From Bradyrhizobium sp. CCBAU 53351 (lineage in GTDB: Bacteria; Pseudomonadota; Alphaproteobacteria; Rhizobiales; Xanthobacteraceae), in contig NZ_CP030059.1 of NCBI RefSeq assembly GCF_015291745.1, positions 4,739,501 to 4,803,500 of the forward strand: a stretch of DNA of 64,000 bases, in the 5' to 3' direction. Shown in pieces: positions 60,172-64,000 of the stretch. Positions within the stretch are counted from its first letter, which is position 1, and each line of letters starts with the position of its first letter. The notes beneath the pieces are model-generated. The model was not told where the DNA came from. It saw only the letters and a program-made list of their open reading frames with translations, and did not search any database. The translations under genes were made by a program, and so were the position numbers.

Positions 60172-61095
60172 TTACTTCGGCGTCGCCGCAGCGGTCGGCG
60201 CGGCAGCCACGCCGCCCGTTGGCACCACGGCTTCCGCCGTCTTGGTCGACTTGGCTGCCTGCTCCGGTTCCACGCCAAATCTTGCCTGCGTCTTCGGAGC
60301 AAGCTCCGCCATCGCCGGCGCGGAAATGTCCACATGCGGCAGCACGTCGGCCACGAGATCGGTCGTCACGAGATTGGTGAGCTTGAGCTCGCCGGCGTCC
60401 AGTTCATGCAGGTCTTCCCAGGGCGGAACGCTGAGCGCGAGCGACAGCAGGTCGCCCGCTCCGCCCATGTCGAACGTGTATTTGGCGAGACGGCCGATGT
60501 CCCGCTCCACAATCATCAGGTCCTGCGCGCTGTAGCTCGCCGCCTTGGCATCATCGGCGCGATCCCCCATCCAGATCTGGTGAACCCGGACATGGGCAGC
60601 TTCCGGCACGTAGCGCTTCTTGCCGGCCAGCAGCAGGAACACGCACATGGATTCGCAATAGGCCTCGGGCGCGACCGCCGGACGAGCCGACTGCCCGCCG
60701 CGGAGGCTGACGCCGACGGTGGTCAGGAGGCCGAGATTGCGGAAGCGACGGCCGAGCGTGATCGCGTCATTGACCGAGCCGCCGCTGGAATCGAGCACCA
60801 CAGTGGCGCCGCCGAGCTGGCGGCCGCGAGAAAACTCCTCGAAATCCTTCGGGGTATCGGCGGTGATGATGCCGACCGCGCTGACCCAGCCGCGGCAGTT
60901 CGGCTCGCAGGCGACCCAGTTGAACTTCATCGGCAGCTTGCGCTCTTCGAGCACAGCACCGGCGCGGGCCGACGACCCGAGTGTCGCAACGGCGCCAGCC
61001 AGCACGACTCCACAGACGGCGGTTCCCACCAGCAACCAGCCGCGAAGATTGAGCGACGTCAGAACTTTCAAACTGGTCCCTTCCCCAAGCCCCAA
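60172..61095 (-). CDS. Periplasmic ClpP-like protein
   Basis: 307 residues with an N-terminal membrane anchor (WLLVGTAVCGVVLAGAVATL). ClpP/crotonase-fold pattern: ATVVLDSSGGSVNDAITLGR, then CESMCVFLLLAGKKRYVPE with the candidate nucleophile Ser, and AAHVRVHQIWMG with His. The C-terminus is an Ala/Pro/Thr-rich tail. Membrane-bound ClpP-like enzymes cleave other membrane proteins; substrate unknown. Confidence 0.8.
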   Translation of the reverse strand: MGLGEGTSLKVLTSLNLRGWLLVGTAVCGVVLAGAVATLGSSARAGAVLEERKLPMKFNWVACEPNCRGWVSAVGIITADTPKDFEEFSRGRQLGGATVVLDSSGGSVNDAITLGRRFRNLGLLTTVGVSLRGGQSARPAVAPEAYCESMCVFLLLAGKKRYVPEAAHVRVHQIWMGDRADDAKAASYSAQDLMIVERDIGRLAKYTFDMGGAGDLLSLALSVPPWEDLHELDAGELKLTNLVTTDLVADVLPHVDISAPAMAELAPKTQARFGVEPEQAAKSTKTAEAVVPTGGVAAAPTAAATPK

Positions 61096-61299
61096 AGCGA
61101 TTCAGGCAAGCCCCGTTTAGCGTCCGATGAGTCTACACATGGACGTCACAAAAATGGTATCCGGGCGAATACAGATCGTCCATAGGCACTTGCTGCACTG
61201 CTCTCAAAAAGCACGCAAAATATGGCGTGGAAACAACAGCTTACAGTTCCCTGCCGCGGAACCGCGCAATCCTTCGCTCAACATCGCATCACGGCGCAC

Positions 61300-61638
61300 A
61301 TGAAGCATTCAGCCTGCGGGCATTGTTCCAGTTCGGTCGAAGGGGCGCTTCGGCTCCCACGCAGATTCGGCCGGGCACTGATCTGGCTCTACCGACATAC
61401 GCTCTCGCCCCTGGTCGGTTACAACTGCCGGCATCTGCCGACCTGCTCTGTCTATGGCGACGAGGCGATCGAACGGTTCGGGCTCTGGGCCGGCGGCTGG
61501 ATGACGCTCGCGCGGCTGCTCCGCTGCAATCCCTTCGGCACCTCGGGCATCGACAACGTACCGCTCACCGCGCCGCAAGGTGCGCGCTGGTATCTGCCAT
61601 GGCGCTACGGCCGCTGGCGCGGGGTCAATGCATCCTGA
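61300..61638 (+). CDS. yidD: YidD membrane protein insertion efficiency factor
   Basis: 112 residues from ATG 61300. Core YidD motif: LIWLYRHTLSPLVGYNCRHLPTCSVYGDEAIERFG, with the invariant CRHLPTCS pattern, then LARLLRCNPFGTSG. An amphipathic helix that helps YidC insert membrane proteins. Normal length plus a short N-terminal extension. Flanked upstream by a divergent gene. Confidence 0.93.
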   Translation: MKHSACGHCSSSVEGALRLPRRFGRALIWLYRHTLSPLVGYNCRHLPTCSVYGDEAIERFGLWAGGWMTLARLLRCNPFGTSGIDNVPLTAPQGARWYLPWRYGRWRGVNAS

Positions 61639-61730
61639 GATTGCTGCGATGCTTAGTGCATCGGTAGCCTGAGCGGAACCTGAGACAATCTTCCCGCGTT
61701 GTTTCGATGCTCCCCCGGGAGGAAACAACA

Positions 61731-61940
61731 ATGCGCTGGAAAATCAGCCCTCATATTCACGCCAAGCTTGGGCCCACCCCCGGCTCCAGGCGGCATCACG
61801 ATCCCAGAACCATGGACCTGCTCGCGATCGTCGCCTTGCTGGCGCTCGTGCTCGGCTCCGGCTGGTATCTGGCATCGAGCCTTGCGACACCGGCGAGCAC
61901 GACGGCGTTCATCGTGCCGAGCCAGAACGTGCACTGGTAA
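61731..61940 (+). CDS. Small single-helix membrane protein
   Basis: 69 residues from ATG 61731 with a GGGAGG ribosome binding site. A polar His/Arg-rich N-terminus is followed by one membrane helix (LLAIVALLALVLGSGWYLAS) and a short tail. No domain known. Convergent with the next gene, which ends at 61941. Confidence 0.6.
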   Translation: MRWKISPHIHAKLGPTPGSRRHHDPRTMDLLAIVALLALVLGSGWYLASSLATPASTTAFIVPSQNVHW

Positions 61941-63155
61941 TCAGCGAAACCAGTAGAAGCGCCCGGGCGGCGGCGGAATCGGCTCGGGCGGCCGCAGCCG
62001 TTTCGGACGCGGCGGCTTCGGCGTCGGATCGGCCGACGAGGTGGCCTCCCCGCCCGGCGGCGTTTCGGTGCCCGGCACCCTCACCGCCAGCAACAAGTTC
62101 GACTCATGCATCCGCCAGCGGTAGCCGACGCCAAAGTCGATCGGCTGGGCGCGTGTGAACAGCTCGGCGTAGCGCTCCTGGTAGCGGCCGGGGAATTCGC
62201 CGATCGGCCCGAGATAGCGGCCGAACGGGAAGAACCGCCATTGCCGGGCGCCGTAGTTCGCGAGCGGAATGCCGGAATCGTCCTGGATAATGGTGGCGCT
62301 GTTGGCGAGCAGCCAGTCGCGGACCACCGCGAAATCGCTCTTGTGCAGAAGATAGGATGCACTCTTGAGCAGGCTGTTGCCGGGCCCCAGCGTCTCGCAA
62401 AACTTCAGGAAGCCGGTGTTGCGCGCGCCGGCATTGGAAAGGTCGGTCGAGAAATAATACAGCGTGCGCGCTTCGCCATCGGGGCCTGCAAAGGTGATGC
62501 GGACGCCGCGCGTCGCGTTACGCCCGGGATTGTCGTCGCCGACATGCACTGCCCCCTTGTCGTCGAGCGCGATCATCTCGACGTTGCGGATGGTCTTGCC
62601 CGAGCGCGCGAGGAAGACATAGAGGATTGGCAAGGTGCCGTTGACCTGGTTGGCGTGCAGGTCGACCTTCATCTGCTTGGTGATGAAAAAGGAAAAGCTC
62701 AGGATCGAGCCGAGCGAACGCTCGACATTGTAGAGCGCGGCACCGACCGAGCCGCGCGGCAGCCGCGTCAGATCGGGCACGGCGCCGACCGGCTCCAGCG
62801 CGCCGAGCACGTAGGTGCTGGCCTTGGAATAGAAGGCGTTGGCGTAAAGGAAATCGGGGCCGCTGAACATGTAGAACATGGTCGGCCGGGGCGCGGCGAG
62901 ATTGACGTCGGCCCAATCGCGGATCTTCGAGAGCTGGCGCTGTTCGAGCTGGGCGAAGGCGCCGTCGAAGAATTTTGCGTGGCGCTGCCAGCCGGGATCC
63001 CTCGTGAGCGGCAGCAGCGGCGAGTCCGCCGAAGGCTGCATGCCCGCAAGGAAGCGCGCGGTGTCATCGAAAGTGACGTCGGCGGCACGGGCGGACGAGA
63101 CGGCCGCAGCCAGCAAGGCAAGAGCGACGGCCACGATTCTGAGGGGTCGAAACAT
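61941..63155 (-). CDS. Secreted hypothetical protein
   Basis: 404 residues from ATG 63155. Signal peptide (MFRPLRIVAVALALLAAAVS, ending ARA), then a single large domain with conserved-looking segments (PTMFYMFSGPDFLYANAFYSK, LYYFSTDLSNAGARNTGFLKF, RYLGPIGEFPGRYQERYAEL) and a proline-rich end. I know this as a conserved Bradyrhizobiaceae periplasmic protein of unknown function. It follows the permease gene by two bases on the same strand. Confidence 0.82.
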   Translation of the reverse strand: MFRPLRIVAVALALLAAAVSSARAADVTFDDTARFLAGMQPSADSPLLPLTRDPGWQRHAKFFDGAFAQLEQRQLSKIRDWADVNLAAPRPTMFYMFSGPDFLYANAFYSKASTYVLGALEPVGAVPDLTRLPRGSVGAALYNVERSLGSILSFSFFITKQMKVDLHANQVNGTLPILYVFLARSGKTIRNVEMIALDDKGAVHVGDDNPGRNATRGVRITFAGPDGEARTLYYFSTDLSNAGARNTGFLKFCETLGPGNSLLKSASYLLHKSDFAVVRDWLLANSATIIQDDSGIPLANYGARQWRFFPFGRYLGPIGEFPGRYQERYAELFTRAQPIDFGVGYRWRMHESNLLLAVRVPGTETPPGGEATSSADPTPKPPRPKRLRPPEPIPPPPGRFYWFR

Positions 63156-63157
63156 AT

Positions 63158-64000
63158 CTATTCGCGATGATGTGAATGGCCAGCAGCGACCGGCCGCCTG
63201 CGGAAAACAGCATAAATCAACAGGCCCGAGAGCATGACGAGCATCCCCGAGAGCGACTGCACAGGCCGCTCGGTCAACAGGTAGTACATCATGAACCCGG
63301 TCACGAGCAGGAAAACCAGCGGCGTGAACGGGTATCCCCAGGCGCGATAGGGCCTCGGCAAGTCGGGATCGGTGATGCGCAGCTTGATGACGCCGGCGAC
63401 GGTGAAGAACGAGCAGAACAGCAGTGCAAATTGGATGAAGTCGAGCACCGCCTCGAAGCTGCGCGTGAACAGCAGAAGGTTGGCGATCGCGAGCTGAAAC
63501 AGGATGGCATAGGCCGGCGCGCCGCTCGTCGATCGCTTCGAGAACACGCGCAGGGCCGGAATGTCCTCCCCCATCGTCATCATCACGCGCGGGCCGATCC
63601 ACATCATCGCGGAGATCGAGGAGATCAGGCCGAAACAGATCATCGCCCCGACGATCCTGCCGCCGAGACCGCCGAAGATGGCACTGCCGGCGACGCTGGC
63701 GACATCGAGCTGGCCGGCGAGCGCGCCAACCGGCGTCGAGTAGAGAAACACTGCGTTCAGCGCGACGTACAGGACGAGCACGATCAGCGTGCCCGCGAGC
63801 AGCGCACGCGGCAGGTCCCGCTGCGGCATGTTCATCTCGCCGATGATGTAGGTCGCGGCATTCCAGCCCGAGAACGAATACATCACGAAGACGAGCCCGA
63901 TCGCGAAGGGCGCGCTGACGATATGGGCGAGATCGCCGGCCTGCGGTGTGAAGGCGATCGGCTGCGGCACGCCGATGACGAAGCCGGCGACCAGGAAGGC
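63158..64000 (-). CDS. Amino acid permease (APC superfamily), C-terminal part, cut by window edge
   Basis: 281 residues in the window, open to the right edge. Membrane-helix rich with APC signatures: FVMYSFSGWNAATYIIGEM, MPQRDLPRALLAG, and late YRAWGYPFTPLVFLL; the family YPF motif is intact. It imports an amino acid or polyamine by proton symport. The N-terminal helices lie beyond the window. Confidence 0.9.
   Translation of the reverse strand, partial: AFLVAGFVIGVPQPIAFTPQAGDLAHIVSAPFAIGLVFVMYSFSGWNAATYIIGEMNMPQRDLPRALLAGTLIVLVLYVALNAVFLYSTPVGALAGQLDVASVAGSAIFGGLGGRIVGAMICFGLISSISAMMWIGPRVMMTMGEDIPALRVFSKRSTSGAPAYAILFQLAIANLLLFTRSFEAVLDFIQFALLFCSFFTVAGVIKLRITDPDLPRPYRAWGYPFTPLVFLLVTGFMMYYLLTERPVQSLSGMLVMLSGLLIYAVFRRRPVAAGHSHHRE

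Overview
The window looks like the chromosome of a Bradyrhizobium-type alphaproteobacterium (Hyphomicrobiales). Support comes from the GC-rich core genes, the HisI-FolE-IscU/SufU-like-YidD neighbourhood, the many small secreted proteins and the palindromic repeats seen in this genus. The genus is my inference from protein recognition, not from a search.

It has two parts. From base 1 to about 24.68 kb lies the right-hand end of a mobile genomic island, which continues beyond the left edge. A tyrosine recombinase (23360-24610) sits next to the 3' end of a tRNA-Gly(TCC) gene (24683-24756), with tandem 11-bp repeats between them. Upstream is a second, fossil junction: a decayed integrase C-terminus (22096-22250) and the 3' half of a tRNA-Glu(CTC) gene (22668-22712). 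From about 24.76 kb to 64 kb the sequence reads as ordinary chromosome.

Island cargo, left to right: an ArdC-type antirestriction protein cut by the window edge; small conserved proteins; a DNA-repair block (Ku, a coiled-coil partner, two Cys-pair proteins and an SRAP/YedK-type DNA-protein crosslinking protein); a six-gene operon on the minus strand (15445 down to 5103); a nucleotide-metabolism pair (a dCTP-deaminase/dUTPase-fold protein fused to a MazG domain, overlapping an old-yellow-enzyme-like flavoprotein) divergent from a trypsin-like protease; and a more AT-rich cassette of an all-helical possible HEPN protein, a PIN-like nuclease and an HELGH metallopeptidase.

The six-gene operon is the most striking object. 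Its order is a ribbon-helix-helix protein, a C5-cytosine methyltransferase, a protein with an N-terminal MutL/MORC-type GHKL ATPase and a C-terminal histidine kinase in one chain, a receiver-domain protein with a novel output region, a Vsr-like nuclease, and a 1217-residue zinc-ribbon/protein-kinase/P-loop ATPase protein with a C-terminal Rossmann-like sensor. The first five genes overlap stop to start. I read it as a restriction-modification-like defence system controlled by two-component and kinase signalling.

The chromosomal part carries a hybrid sensor kinase divergent from a periplasmic binding protein, a UvrD-type helicase, a LysR regulator facing an MFS-GAF-amidohydrolase operon, tRNA-Tyr and tRNA-Thr, an RlmB/TrmH-type rRNA methyltransferase, a quinohemoprotein dehydrogenase, NAD kinase, a receiver/Hpt pair, HisI, FolE, an IscU-like scaffold, YidD and an edge-truncated amino-acid permease. 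Just outside the island junction there is a complete-looking miniature transcription unit (24869-25069): a consensus-like promoter, a perfect Shine-Dalgarno, a 14-codon reading frame and an intrinsic terminator.
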